Source of the DNA: an uncultured Alphaproteobacteria bacterium
GTDB lineage: Bacteria > Pseudomonadota > Alphaproteobacteria > HIMB59 > GCA-002718135
Direction: 5' to 3'
Assembly (NCBI GenBank): GCA_902588745.1
Contig: CACIQI010000002.1
Location: 62,001-126,000 of the forward strand
DNA length: 64,000 nt
The notes beneath the pieces are model-generated. The model made no database searches. It was not told the DNA's origin and was given only the letters and a program-made list of their open reading frames with translations. Position 1 is the stretch's first letter. Each line of letters opens with the position of its first letter. Shown in pieces: positions 45,668 through 53,302 of this stretch. A program made the translations under genes and the position numbers.

Positions 45668-47143
45668 ATGGGAAAAAAAGCAGTAGTTATAGGAAGCGGT
45701 TTTGGAGGTATTGCGATTAGCTTAAGATTAAAAAAATTAGGCTATGATACAACAATTATTGAAAAACTAGACGACCTTGGAGGAAGAGCAAGAGTTTTTG
45801 AAGTGAATGGTTTTAAACATGATGCTGGACCTACGGTCATAACAGCACCATTTCTTTTTGATGAATTATTTAGTTTATTTGGAAAAAAAAGAGAAGATCA
45901 TTTGAATTTTGTTCCTCTTGAACCCTGGTATAGGTACTATTTTCATGATGGCAAAACTTTTGATTATTGTTCTACAGTCGAAAAAACTAATAGAGAAATT
46001 AGCAAGTTTGATAAGAAAGATATAAAAGGATATTACAAACTTTTAAACCAATCCAAAAAAATATTTGATGTAGGTTTTACACAATTAGCTGATAAGCCAT
46101 TTATTTCTTTTTTTAAAATGTTAGGAGTTATTCCTAATTTGATATTTTTGAAAAGTTATTTCACAGTATCTCAACTTGTAAATAGTTATCTGAAGAATCC
46201 ATATCTTAGAAAAGCATTTTCAATTCACCCACTTTTAGTTGGAGGCGATCCACATACAACAACATCTATTTACGCTTTGATTCATTATTTAGAGAGAAAA
46301 TGGGGGGTATTTTTTTGTATGGGTGGCACTGGTAAAATCGTATCTGAATTAAAAAAATTAATGATTGATTGTGGTATTAAAATCAAAACAAATACAGAGG
46401 CAAAAGAATTTATTGTTGAAAATAATAGGATAGCAAAAATATTAACAAACAATGAAGAAATTTCCAATATAGATTTAGTTGTTTGTAACGCTGATCCACC
46501 TATGGTTTACTCCAAACTTTTAAAAAAACAAAATTTAAGAAGACCAGTATTAAAAGAAAAAAACTTATTGTATTCAATGGGACTTTTTGTTCTTTTTTTT
46601 GGTACGAAAAAACAATACAATAAAGTTGCTCATCACACTATTTGGATGACTGAAAGATTTAAGTCTTTGCTTAATGATATATTTAAAAATAAAATACTAT
46701 CTGAAGATTTTTCTTTATATATTCATAGACCTACTGCAACTGATAAATCTTTTGCTCCAGAAGGTTGTGATAGTTTCTATGTTTTATGTCCGGTTCCTAA
46801 TTTACAAGGAAATATTAATTGGGATATTGAGTCGGAAAATCTCAAAAATAAAATAGTCAAAGAATTGTCTAAAACAATTATGCCAGATTTAGAAAATAAT
46901 ATAACTGATGTTTTTTGGATGAACCCTAAGGATTTTAAAAATGATTACAATTCTATGCACGGTGCAGGTTTTTCTATAGCTCCAATTTTTACACAGTCAG
47001 CTTGGTTTAGATATCACAACAAAGACAAAAAAATTAAAAACTTATATTTTTCAGCTGCAGGCTCTCATCCAGGCGCAGGAATACCAGGCGTTCTTTCTTC
47101 AGCTAAAGTTGTTGAAAATATAATTAAATCTGAATTAAAATAA
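45668..47143 (+). CDS. crtI: Phytoene desaturase CrtI
   Basis: CrtI converts phytoene to lycopene. The 491-residue flavoenzyme has the FAD loop VVIGSGFGGIAISLRLKKLG, IIEKLDDLGGRARVFEVNG, HDAGPTVITAPFLFDELF, VCNADPPMVYSKLL and the C-terminal YFSAAGSHPGAGIPGVLSSA motif, all typical of bacterial CrtI. It is the first gene of crtI-crtB-crtY-blh. The spacing to crtB is 2 bp. crtE (GGPP synthase) is not in the cluster. Confidence 0.96.
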   Translation: MGKKAVVIGSGFGGIAISLRLKKLGYDTTIIEKLDDLGGRARVFEVNGFKHDAGPTVITAPFLFDELFSLFGKKREDHLNFVPLEPWYRYYFHDGKTFDYCSTVEKTNREISKFDKKDIKGYYKLLNQSKKIFDVGFTQLADKPFISFFKMLGVIPNLIFLKSYFTVSQLVNSYLKNPYLRKAFSIHPLLVGGDPHTTTSIYALIHYLERKWGVFFCMGGTGKIVSELKKLMIDCGIKIKTNTEAKEFIVENNRIAKILTNNEEISNIDLVVCNADPPMVYSKLLKKQNLRRPVLKEKNLLYSMGLFVLFFGTKKQYNKVAHHTIWMTERFKSLLNDIFKNKILSEDFSLYIHRPTATDKSFAPEGCDSFYVLCPVPNLQGNINWDIESENLKNKIVKELSKTIMPDLENNITDVFWMNPKDFKNDYNSMHGAGFSIAPIFTQSAWFRYHNKDKKIKNLYFSAAGSHPGAGIPGVLSSAKVVENIIKSELK

Positions 47144-47145
47144 CA

Positions 47146-48027
47146 ATGATTGATCTAGAGCTTAATTCCTCGACAGATCTTAAAAGAGAAGGAAAAAGTT
47201 TTTATTGGGCAAGTTTTTTTTTACCAAAAAGCTCAAAAAAAAATGCAGGTATCCTTTATTCAATTTGTAGATATTTTGATGATATTGCTGATAAGTATAG
47301 TGAGGATCAAACTAACTATTTTAAAGATACGATTGAAGAAATAAAAAAAAATCAAAATAATAAAATAAATATTTTTTTGCAAAAAAGTAAAATTAATAAC
47401 TCAATTTTCATAGATTTAATAGAGGGGTTAATTTTGGATCAGCAAAAAATTAGAATTAAAAATGAGGAAGAGCTTATAAAATACTCCTATCATGTTGCTG
47501 GCACTGTGGGATTAATGATGTCCAAAATTATAGGAGTAAAAAATGAAGAAGCAGCAAAATCTGCAATTGATCTAGGTATTGGTATGCAGCTTACAAATAT
47601 AGCACGTGATGTCTACGAAGATTCAAAAATGAAAAGAGTATATTTACCAGCAAATTGGATACCTAATATATCCCTAGAAAATCTAAATAATCTTAATGAA
47701 TTTAATTCAGAAAATGATGAGATAATATCAAAAGCTATTCATAAGGTAATAAGTCTATCAGAAAAGTTTTATTTAAACGGTTTTGCTGGTTTTAAATACA
47801 TCCCCTTTTCTACCAGATTAGGGATATTTATTGCAGCTAATGTTTATAGAGGTATTGGCATTAAGATAAAATCTAATAAAAAAAAATATTCTAGAGAAAG
47901 GATTTATTTAAATTCTTTTCAAAAATTTATTATTACAATTAAATCACTTTTGCTTTTTATTTTTATTCCTTTGATGAATTATAAGTACCAAAAAATAAGA
48001 GAAAGTCTTCCAAATGAAAATTTATAA
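47146..48027 (+). CDS. crtB: Phytoene synthase CrtB
   Basis: CrtB joins two geranylgeranyl diphosphates into phytoene, the first dedicated carotenoid step. The 293-residue protein has KSFYWASFFLPKSSKKNAG, the first Asp-rich motif YFDDIADKYSED, VAGTVGLMMSKIIG, and the second Asp-rich motif NIARDVYEDSKMKRVYLP. A hydrophobic C-terminal region follows. Its stop overlaps the crtY start by 14 bp, so crtB-crtY translation is coupled. Confidence 0.96.
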   Translation: MIDLELNSSTDLKREGKSFYWASFFLPKSSKKNAGILYSICRYFDDIADKYSEDQTNYFKDTIEEIKKNQNNKINIFLQKSKINNSIFIDLIEGLILDQQKIRIKNEEELIKYSYHVAGTVGLMMSKIIGVKNEEAAKSAIDLGIGMQLTNIARDVYEDSKMKRVYLPANWIPNISLENLNNLNEFNSENDEIISKAIHKVISLSEKFYLNGFAGFKYIPFSTRLGIFIAANVYRGIGIKIKSNKKKYSRERIYLNSFQKFIITIKSLLLFIFIPLMNYKYQKIRESLPNENL

Positions 48028-49096
48028 AGCTGCTATAATTGGTTTAGGTCCTAGTGGTTTGGCAGTAAATAAAATTCTCTACGGAGATAGTTGTAACGAA
48101 GTTATTGCATTTGACAATGAAGATATTAATAAAAGAGACAATTATTTTGGTTTTTGGTTAACGGACTGGATGAAACCATTTGAAAATATTATTGAAAAAA
48201 AATGGTACCAATGGACAATTGGAAATAACAGTATTAACATAACACATACTACTAGTGACAAACCTTATTGTGTAATTAGTTTTAAAAAGTGGAAAAACTT
48301 CTGCTTAGAAACAAAAAATAATTTAGAAATTAAAAATAAAAAGGTTACTAAATATTTTCCTATTAATAACTATTTTAAAGTAATTGCAGACGACAACACT
48401 GAATATTATGCTGAAAAAATATATGACTCAAGATCTACTAAAGAAAAAGAGGGCGAGTTACTTCAACATTTCTATGGAATTAATATTACTGTAGCAGATA
48501 ACACTTTTAACGAAAATGAATTAACTTTAATGTATTTTACTGGTGAAAAAAATCTTTTACATTTTATGTATATTTTACCATTTAGTCATAACAAAGCTCT
48601 TGTAGAGTCTACAGTATTTTCAAAAGAAGTTTTTAACAACTCTTGGTATAGAGAAAAAATATATAAATATCTAAAACAAAAAAATATTATTGAGTTTAAA
48701 GAAACTAGTGCAGAAAAAGGTATAATACCGATGTTTATGGCGTCAGAAAAAAATTCATCAAGTCCTAACGTTCTTAACATTGGTATTAGAGGAGGTGCGT
48801 GCAAACCTTCAACTGGATATGCTTTTTCGTTTCTAATAAAACAAATCCAATTATTAAAATATTCCAAGAAAAATTCAGTAAATATTCATAAATTTTTAGA
48901 TAGAAGAATGGATAATATCTTTATTAATTATTTGAAAAATAATAATGAAGATGGACAATCTTTTATTAATCTTGCATCAAATCTAAATGGAAATGAGTTT
49001 CAAAGCTTTATGATGGGAGATTCTAATTTATTAACTAAATTTAAGATTATTAAAAGTATGCCTAAGCTACAATTTATAAAAGAACTATTTAACTAA
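48014..49096 (+). CDS. crtY: Lycopene beta-cyclase CrtY
   Basis: CrtY forms both beta-ionone rings to turn lycopene into beta-carotene. The 360-residue protein opens with AAIIGLGPSGLAVNKILYG, the dinucleotide-binding loop, then the NYFGFWLTDWMKPFE segment near residue 48. ALVESTVFSKEVF and IGIRGGACKPSTGYAFSFLI (the conserved G-x-KPSTGYAF) are present. This is the CrtY/CrtL FAD type, not the membrane-integral heterodimer. Blh follows 1 bp later. Confidence 0.93.
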   Translation: MKIYKAAIIGLGPSGLAVNKILYGDSCNEVIAFDNEDINKRDNYFGFWLTDWMKPFENIIEKKWYQWTIGNNSINITHTTSDKPYCVISFKKWKNFCLETKNNLEIKNKKVTKYFPINNYFKVIADDNTEYYAEKIYDSRSTKEKEGELLQHFYGINITVADNTFNENELTLMYFTGEKNLLHFMYILPFSHNKALVESTVFSKEVFNNSWYREKIYKYLKQKNIIEFKETSAEKGIIPMFMASEKNSSSPNVLNIGIRGGACKPSTGYAFSFLIKQIQLLKYSKKNSVNIHKFLDRRMDNIFINYLKNNNEDGQSFINLASNLNGNEFQSFMMGDSNLLTKFKIIKSMPKLQFIKELFN

Positions 49097-49097
49097 G

Positions 49098-49916
49098 ATG
49101 ATGGCTGATCTTACAATTTTAAATATTATTTCTTTTTTATTAATCTTTTTTATTGGGCTTCCTCATGGCTCATTTGATGGTGCAGTTGCTGCATTAGTAG
49201 GATTTAATAAGAAAATTCAATTTATACAATTTCTTATTTATTACATCATTCTATTTCTATCAGTAATTTTATTTTGGTTATACTTTCCTATTTTTGCATT
49301 AACTATTTTTATAATAATGACTATTATTCATTTTGGATTATGTGATTGGACAAACTTTAGAATTAATAAATATAAGTATGCCGTGAGCCTTACCTATGGT
49401 ATGACTGTTATTTTCGGCATTATATTTTTTAATGAAAACCAATCTTTTTTGATATTTGAATATCTTACTAATGATAAAATATATTTAATTCAAAAATATT
49501 TCTTCATTCCATATTTTTTAACTCTACTGTCAATATTATATTTTATATACTTATCTTTCTTTGAAAATAAATTAAGAAGAGGAGTTATTGAAATTATATT
49601 ACTATTGTTAATTTTTTATTTCTTCGACCCACTTCTAAGCTTTGCAATATATTTTTGTTTTTTTCATACTTATAAACATTTAAAACATTTGATTAAAAAT
49701 ATTTATTTAAATTTAACAAATAAAAAATTTGTTATTTACTCAACATCAGTTTTTACAGTAATTTCTTGGTTTGGTGGTTTAGGGATCATTTACTATTTGG
49801 TTCAAAATTTCTCATTATATGAGTCAATATTAAAAGTAATTTTTATAGGTCTTGCTGCGTTGACTCTTCCTCATATGTTACTAGTTGATTTTGTTTACAG
49901 AAGAAGATTTAAATAA
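49098..49916 (+). CDS. blh: Beta-carotene 15,15'-dioxygenase Blh (retinal-forming)
   Basis: Blh cleaves beta-carotene into two retinal molecules, the chromophore of proteorhodopsin. The 272-residue membrane protein has about seven or eight hydrophobic helices. The metal-binding His residues occur in FIGLPHGSFDGAVAALVG, IIHFGLCDWTN, CFFHTYKHLKHLI and LTLPHMLLVDFVYR, the conserved Brp/Blh pattern. As the last gene of crtIBY-blh it implies retinal production and hence a rhodopsin elsewhere in the genome. It is followed by tRNA-Gly at the start of the accessory region. Confidence 0.93.
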   Translation: MMADLTILNIISFLLIFFIGLPHGSFDGAVAALVGFNKKIQFIQFLIYYIILFLSVILFWLYFPIFALTIFIIMTIIHFGLCDWTNFRINKYKYAVSLTYGMTVIFGIIFFNENQSFLIFEYLTNDKIYLIQKYFFIPYFLTLLSILYFIYLSFFENKLRRGVIEIILLLLIFYFFDPLLSFAIYFCFFHTYKHLKHLIKNIYLNLTNKKFVIYSTSVFTVISWFGGLGIIYYLVQNFSLYESILKVIFIGLAALTLPHMLLVDFVYRRRFK

Positions 49917-49970
49917 ATCATATTCTCAAACATTGACTTATAAACTTAAAGTGGTAATTGTGTAATATAT

Positions 49971-50045
49971 GCGGGCGTAGCTCAGGGGTAGAGCGCAACC
50001 TTGCCAAGGTTGAAGTCGAGGGTTCGAATCCCTTCGCCCGCTCCA
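49971..50045 (+). tRNA. tRNA-Gly(GCC)
   Basis: A 75-nt cloverleaf including an encoded CCA end. The acceptor stem GCGGGCG pairs with CGCCCGC. The anticodon loop TTGCCAA (stem CAACC/GGTTG) gives anticodon GCC. The T arm is GAGGG-TTCGAAT-CCCTT. It is the left boundary of the accessory region, since 31 bp of its 3' half (49995-50025) recurs at 53157-53187. Confidence 0.97.
49995..50025 (+). repeat. Left copy of tRNA-Gly direct repeat (putative attL, inside intact tRNA)
   Basis: These 31 bp cover the anticodon arm to the start of the T arm of tRNA-Gly. They match 53157-53187 at 30 of 31 positions, the only difference being G at 50020 versus A at 53182. Confidence 0.75.
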
Positions 50046-50133
50046 AAAATTAGCCGTTTTTTCCGATCAAGTTTTTAGATAGCACCTCAGAGTCGAGCGT
50101 GTGTCGATAATCACTTTCAGAAAGAGAGTGAAA

Positions 50134-50292
50134 ATGGCGTATATTAAAAAACGTAAACATAAATTTTCAACAACCAATGAGATTGTTTATTATTTTTTAT
50201 TCAGCAGTTTAATTAATAATTTTGCATATTCTCTGGCATCATCTATGGCTTTATGCGTATGTTTTGTATTATCATGCAATTCTAGAGAGTAA
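50134..50292 (+). pseudogene. Tyrosine integrase N-terminal remnant
   Basis: After a GAGAGTG Shine-Dalgarno-like sequence, the ATG at 50134 begins MAYIKKRKHKFSTT, which resembles the first residues of phage-type tyrosine integrases (MAxIRKRKxKW in many). Only about 15 residues look integrase-like. The frame then runs antisense into the end of the exonuclease gene and stops at 50292. Position immediately after a tRNA gene is where integrase genes of tRNA-targeted elements lie. Short similarity, so modest confidence. Confidence 0.4.
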
Positions 50293-50771
50293 TCATCTCT
50301 ACCTATGTCTTTATAATCTTTTTGTAGCACAGCAGCAGCATAGGATTTGATATCAAAGGCTGCTTGTCCATTCTTATCAAAAAAAGGCATAGAGAAAGGA
50401 ATTTTTTCTAATCGTTCTGTAAGAAAAGTTTGAATATACCAATTGATCCACATAAAATCTAATGGAGCTGGATGAGCAGCCATAACTCGTGGGGTTGGTA
50501 ACGTGAGAAGCCAATCACCAAATTTATTCATTCCTTCTTTGGGTGAGACTTGATTATGCTGAGTATGTTTTAAAGCTTCTGGCGCTTCTGTTGTAAACCA
50601 ATGCATAGTAGCGGGGTGAGGTTTGGCATTTTCTAGTGGCAAGAAATTAATTTCACATTCTCCAAAATTTTCTCCTTCTTTATTAACGGCTACAGCACCA
50701 AGGCTTATCATAGAATGTGTTCCTGGAATAGGTCCGTCCGCTTCTATGTCACACACAACATAAGTGGTCAT
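50190..50771 (-). CDS. DEDDh 3'-5' exonuclease-like protein
   Basis: This 193-residue protein begins TTYVVCDIEADGPIPGTHS with the ExoI Asp/Glu. The ExoII-like Asp is in MAAHPAPLDFMWINWYIQ, and the ExoIII His/Asp is in HTHKAIDDAREYAKLLI, so a functional DEDDh site is likely. It resembles small ribonuclease-T/Rv2179c-type exonucleases. I used ATG at 50771 rather than 50795 because the core begins there. Its G+C is unusual: 50461-50520 has 31 G/C of 60 against 16 of 60 at 49621-49680. It is the clearest foreign gene in the window. Confidence 0.8.
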   Translation of the reverse strand: MTTYVVCDIEADGPIPGTHSMISLGAVAVNKEGENFGECEINFLPLENAKPHPATMHWFTTEAPEALKHTQHNQVSPKEGMNKFGDWLLTLPTPRVMAAHPAPLDFMWINWYIQTFLTERLEKIPFSMPFFDKNGQAAFDIKSYAAAVLQKDYKDIGRDDYSLELHDNTKHTHKAIDDAREYAKLLIKLLNKK

Positions 50772-50850
50772 AGTTGAATTATTACCACTAACCACGGAGA
50801 TTGTTAAGGGGTCTGTTTATATGGGAAGTTTGTATTTACTGTGTAAAGTT

Positions 50851-51051
50851 TTAAGTTTGATGTCGTGATATCCAATAATAGATAAAAAAAATAAATAGGA
50901 GTACGATAGTTGCCAGAAAGAATAATCTTATTCCAGTTAAATAGAAGGATTGTTTTTTATGTTTTACATTAACATTTGATACTGTTGTTCCAAAAAATAC
51001 TGTTAAAAAAAATTGAATAATAAAATTTACGATAAAATAAAAAAACTTCAT
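50851..51051 (-). CDS. Hypothetical small membrane protein
   Basis: A 66-residue open frame has two strongly hydrophobic segments (FYFIVNFIIQFFLTVFFG and IRLFFLATIVLLFIFFIYYW) joined by a polar loop with KHKKQ. No family is recognised. Being within the decaying element, it may be a small cargo gene or a chance frame. No clear Shine-Dalgarno was found. Confidence 0.4.
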   Translation of the reverse strand: MKFFYFIVNFIIQFFLTVFFGTTVSNVNVKHKKQSFYLTGIRLFFLATIVLLFIFFIYYWISRHQT

Positions 51052-51403
51052 CTTACTTTTTTTCCTTCAACGTACAGTCAGTTATCTCTCGACTTACATT
51101 CGTCAATTTATAGCATAAGACGAAGTCTCCTACAATTACCCCAATCTTCAGTGAAGTTCAAAAACAAGATTTCTGAGAAATGATTAAACTCTCAGTGAAG
51201 TTCTCAGTGAAGTTTTTCCAAAAACCTATATACTGCTTAAAGAATGGGATCTGTGACACGCAACAGAACGCCCCACTTTTTTTATATTATCCAGTAATAT
51301 CAATAATTTTTTATAAAAATCTCTCTACGAAGTTTACTACGAAGGAAAATATATAATTTATTATTAAATAATGTAAATTTTTGGATCTATTTTAACAAAT
51401 TAA
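51052..51403. other. Intergenic region with short direct repeats
   Basis: No coding sequence is apparent in these 352 bp. It contains three copies of a 12-mer (see 51148-51215), a run of relatively G+C-rich sequence at 51060-51130, and TTACTACGAAG at 51334-51344, which recurs at 51979-51989 on the other side of the next gene. It looks like decayed mobile or phage-derived DNA. Confidence 0.6.
51148..51215 (+). repeat. Three copies of a 12-bp repeat TCAGTGAAGTTC
   Basis: Copies lie at 51148-51159, 51192-51203 and 51204-51215 (the last ends in T rather than C). The final two are in direct tandem. The short length and location fit either regulatory iterons or leftovers of a mobile element. Confidence 0.6.
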
Positions 51404-51931
51404 TTGATAATGAATTATGAGTCTGAACTAACTGGTGGTCATCCAAATTCACTAGGTAATACAATAAAAGTTGTTGAACATGTTATTGTTAAAAAAAATA
51501 GAATTAATTCATTAATTAAGTGTTATTCAAGCACAGACCAAATAGTAAGATTAAGAACATCAAATGCTTTTAAAAGAATTTTTAGACAAAAACCAGAATG
51601 GTTTTTAGATTTTAAACATATTTTCTTAAACAAAATTTCAAAGATAAAACAATCTTCCACACAATGGACCTGCGCTCAATTATTTTCAGAATTAGTTAAT
51701 CAATTAGAAAATAAAGAACAAAAAAAAGCAAAAAAAATTGTATCTGATTATCTTAATAATTCCAGTGATTGGATTGTTTTATGTCAATCAATGAATGCTC
51801 TAATAACTTTCAATAAAATTGATAATAAAACAATAAAAGAAAATATAAAAATTATTAAAAAACTATCAAAAGATAGAAGAAAGGCAGTTTCTAGACTAGC
51901 AAAGAAATTATTATCCTTAATTAAAGAATAA
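51404..51931 (+). CDS. HEAT-like repeat protein
   Basis: This 175-residue all-helical protein starts ESELTGGHPNSLGNTIKVVE, then IVRLRTSNAFKRIFRQKPEW, SSTQWTCAQLFSELVNQLE and SSDWIVLCQSMNALITF, ending RRKAVSRLAKKLLSLI. The regular helix pairs suggest HEAT-type repeats, and the GGHPNSLGNT beginning is shared by a family of small bacterial HEAT proteins that I recall but cannot name with a function. It is a probable cargo gene, flanked by 11-bp direct repeats TTACTACGAAG. Confidence 0.65.
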   Translation: MIMNYESELTGGHPNSLGNTIKVVEHVIVKKNRINSLIKCYSSTDQIVRLRTSNAFKRIFRQKPEWFLDFKHIFLNKISKIKQSSTQWTCAQLFSELVNQLENKEQKKAKKIVSDYLNNSSDWIVLCQSMNALITFNKIDNKTIKENIKIIKKLSKDRRKAVSRLAKKLLSLIKE

Positions 51932-52142
51932 AAAAACTACAAAGAACTAAAACAAGAAATCTAAAAAATAACGAAAACTTACTACGAAGCTAACGGACAA
52001 CAAAGCATCAATCTTATAAAAAAATTATACCTAATTTTGTTACCAGATATAAACTTTTAAAAATACTAATTAAATTTATTAAAAAAAATAAATATTTAAA
52101 TTTGTAATATTAAATTAAAATTATTTTTCTAAATATTTTTTA

Positions 52143-52970
52143 GTGTTTAAAAATATTTTTTTGGCTTCATATCCTAAATCTGGAAATACTTGGCTTAGAT
52201 CAATAATTCTTTCCTCACTACAACAAAACAATATTATCAATATAAAAGATTTATCAAAAATAAGATTGTTATCAGATAAAATGAACTTCACTTCATTTAA
52301 AAATAAGATTTATGATAAAAAAGGATTGATAGATTATGATTGGATGTCAAAAAATCTTATTTTATGTCAGAAAAAACTTAATGAAAAAACTAAATATAAT
52401 TTTTTTTTTAAAACTCATAGTGTGAGGCACAAAAGTTTTACAAATAAAACTGTAAATGCAGGTTTTATTTATATTGTCCGAGATCCTAGAGATATAGTTG
52501 TATCATTAAGTAATTTTACAGGAATAAATTTGGATGAAGCTATAAATCAAATTGTTTTTAATAAACAACTAATGACGAATGCAAATGGTGCTAGAGAATT
52601 GGTTTCCAATTGGGATTTAAATATTAAATCTTGGTTAGAATACAAAAGTGTTCCAAGTTTATTTATTAGATATGAAGATCTATTATTTAAATCAAATAAC
52701 ACAATATTAAAAATTATTACTTTTATAAATATAATTACGAATAAAAATATTTTAAATAATAAAAAAAATATTGATGAAATTGCAAAAAATACCAACTTTA
52801 AAACATTACAATTTCAAGAAGCCTTAAATGGTTTTGATGAAGCATCTAAGCATTCAAAATTTTTTAGATCAGGAACATCTAATCAATGGAAAGATGTTTT
52901 AACTAATACTCAGATTAATCTTATTGAGAAAAACTTAAAATCAATGATGAGATATTTTAATTATATTTAG
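52143..52970 (+). CDS. Sulfotransferase domain protein (second copy)
   Basis: A 275-residue PAPS-dependent sulfotransferase. The 5'-phosphosulfate loop SYPKSGNTWLR is at residues 9-19. FFFKTHSVRHK supplies the likely catalytic His. IYIVRDPRDIVVSLSNF is the 3'-phosphate motif, and FFRSGTSNQWKDVL is near the C-terminus. The start is a GTG at 52143. It matches the architecture and much of the sequence of the copy at 1271-2116, so they are paralogues. It ends 7 bp before the tRNA-Ser remnant, inside the accessory region. Confidence 0.85.
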   Translation: MFKNIFLASYPKSGNTWLRSIILSSLQQNNIINIKDLSKIRLLSDKMNFTSFKNKIYDKKGLIDYDWMSKNLILCQKKLNEKTKYNFFFKTHSVRHKSFTNKTVNAGFIYIVRDPRDIVVSLSNFTGINLDEAINQIVFNKQLMTNANGARELVSNWDLNIKSWLEYKSVPSLFIRYEDLLFKSNNTILKIITFINIITNKNILNNKKNIDEIAKNTNFKTLQFQEALNGFDEASKHSKFFRSGTSNQWKDVLTNTQINLIEKNLKSMMRYFNYI

Positions 52971-52977
52971 AAGATAA

Positions 52978-53067
52978 TGGCGGAGAGAGTGAGATTCGAA
53001 CTCACGAACGAGTTGCCCCGTTGCCGGTTTTCAAGACCGGTGCTTTCAACCGCTCAGCCATCTCATT
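52978..53067 (-). pseudogene. Defective tRNA-Ser(UGA) copy
   Basis: On the minus strand there is a near-complete serine tRNA: D arm beginning TGGCTGAGCGG, anticodon loop giving TGA, long variable arm, T arm GTGAG-TTCGAAT-CTCAC and an encoded CCA end. The 5' acceptor strand reads AATGAGA, while the 3' strand TCTCTCC would need GGAGAGA. The first three pairs are therefore broken (A-C, A-C, U-U). It is most likely an attachment-site copy or a tRNA remnant rather than a working gene, but a functional mis-paired tRNA cannot be fully excluded. Confidence 0.75.
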
Positions 53068-53071
53068 TTCG

Positions 53072-53092
53072 CGTCCCACTTACGTCCCACTT
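53072..53092 (+). repeat. Tandem CGTCCCACTT repeat beside tRNA-Ser remnant
   Basis: CGTCCCACTT occurs at 53072-53081 and 53083-53092, an 11-bp period (one helical turn). Short direct repeats beside a tRNA attachment site can be integrase arm-type binding sites. The element remnant nearby makes this plausible but unproven. Confidence 0.4.
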
Positions 53093-53156
53093 GATTTAAA
53101 ATTTCTAAGCTGCGATAGAATATTTATTAAGAAAATCAATAACTCAATCGTACTTG

Positions 53157-53187
53157 GCAACCTTGCCAAGGTTGAAGTCGAAGGTTC
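53157..53187 (+). repeat. Right copy of tRNA-Gly direct repeat (putative attR)
   Basis: A 31-bp fragment of tRNA-Gly(GCC), identical to 49995-50025 except at 53182. It lacks both acceptor strands, so it is not a tRNA gene but a leftover of integration or recombination 3.16 kb from the intact tRNA. Confidence 0.75.
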
Positions 53188-53221
53188 TGGTCATAGTAAC
53201 TATTTTTTATTATATTAAATT

Positions 53222-53302
53222 ATGTTTATTATCAGATACTTGGTGCTGATATTCTGTGTAATTATAGCCTTGTATATTATTGCAAACGCTATCTTGTTTT
53301 AA
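53222..53302 (+). CDS. Possible 26-residue membrane peptide
   Basis: ATG at 53222 starts MFIIRYLVLIFCVIIALYII and a few more residues, a single hydrophobic helix with one Arg near the N-terminus. Small-toxin-like or leader peptides have such shapes, but at this AT content short hydrophobic frames arise by chance. No Shine-Dalgarno was seen. Listed as a weak possibility. Confidence 0.15.
   Translation: MFIIRYLVLIFCVIIALYIIANAILF

Larger units (their letters stand above)
49995..53187. mobile_element. Decayed tRNA-Gly-targeted integrative element (putative, about 3.2 kb)
   Basis: The element is bounded by a direct repeat made of the 3' half of tRNA-Gly(GCC). It holds an integrase N-terminal remnant, a DEDDh exonuclease of high G+C, a small membrane ORF, short repeats, a HEAT-like gene and a sulfotransferase, and near its right end a defective tRNA-Ser copy. 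This is the usual layout of an integrative element using a tRNA as attB, with the recombinase lost. No intact integrase remains, so boundaries and unity are inference. Two successive insertions (one at tRNA-Gly, one bringing the tRNA-Ser piece) are also possible. Confidence 0.55.

Noticed and set aside
47607-47612. CACGTG in crtB as a third parS site
   Set aside because: The flanks (AG-CACGTG-AT) do not extend the palindrome to TTTCACGTGAAA.
49933-49968. Promoter TTGACT with TAATAT before tRNA-Gly
   Set aside because: Spacing is 24 bp, too long. The alternative -10 (TAATTG) is poor.
53021-53218. Open frame of 65 codons on the plus strand
   Set aside because: It lies antisense to the tRNA-Ser remnant and reads through the tRNA-Gly fragment, so it is a spurious frame.
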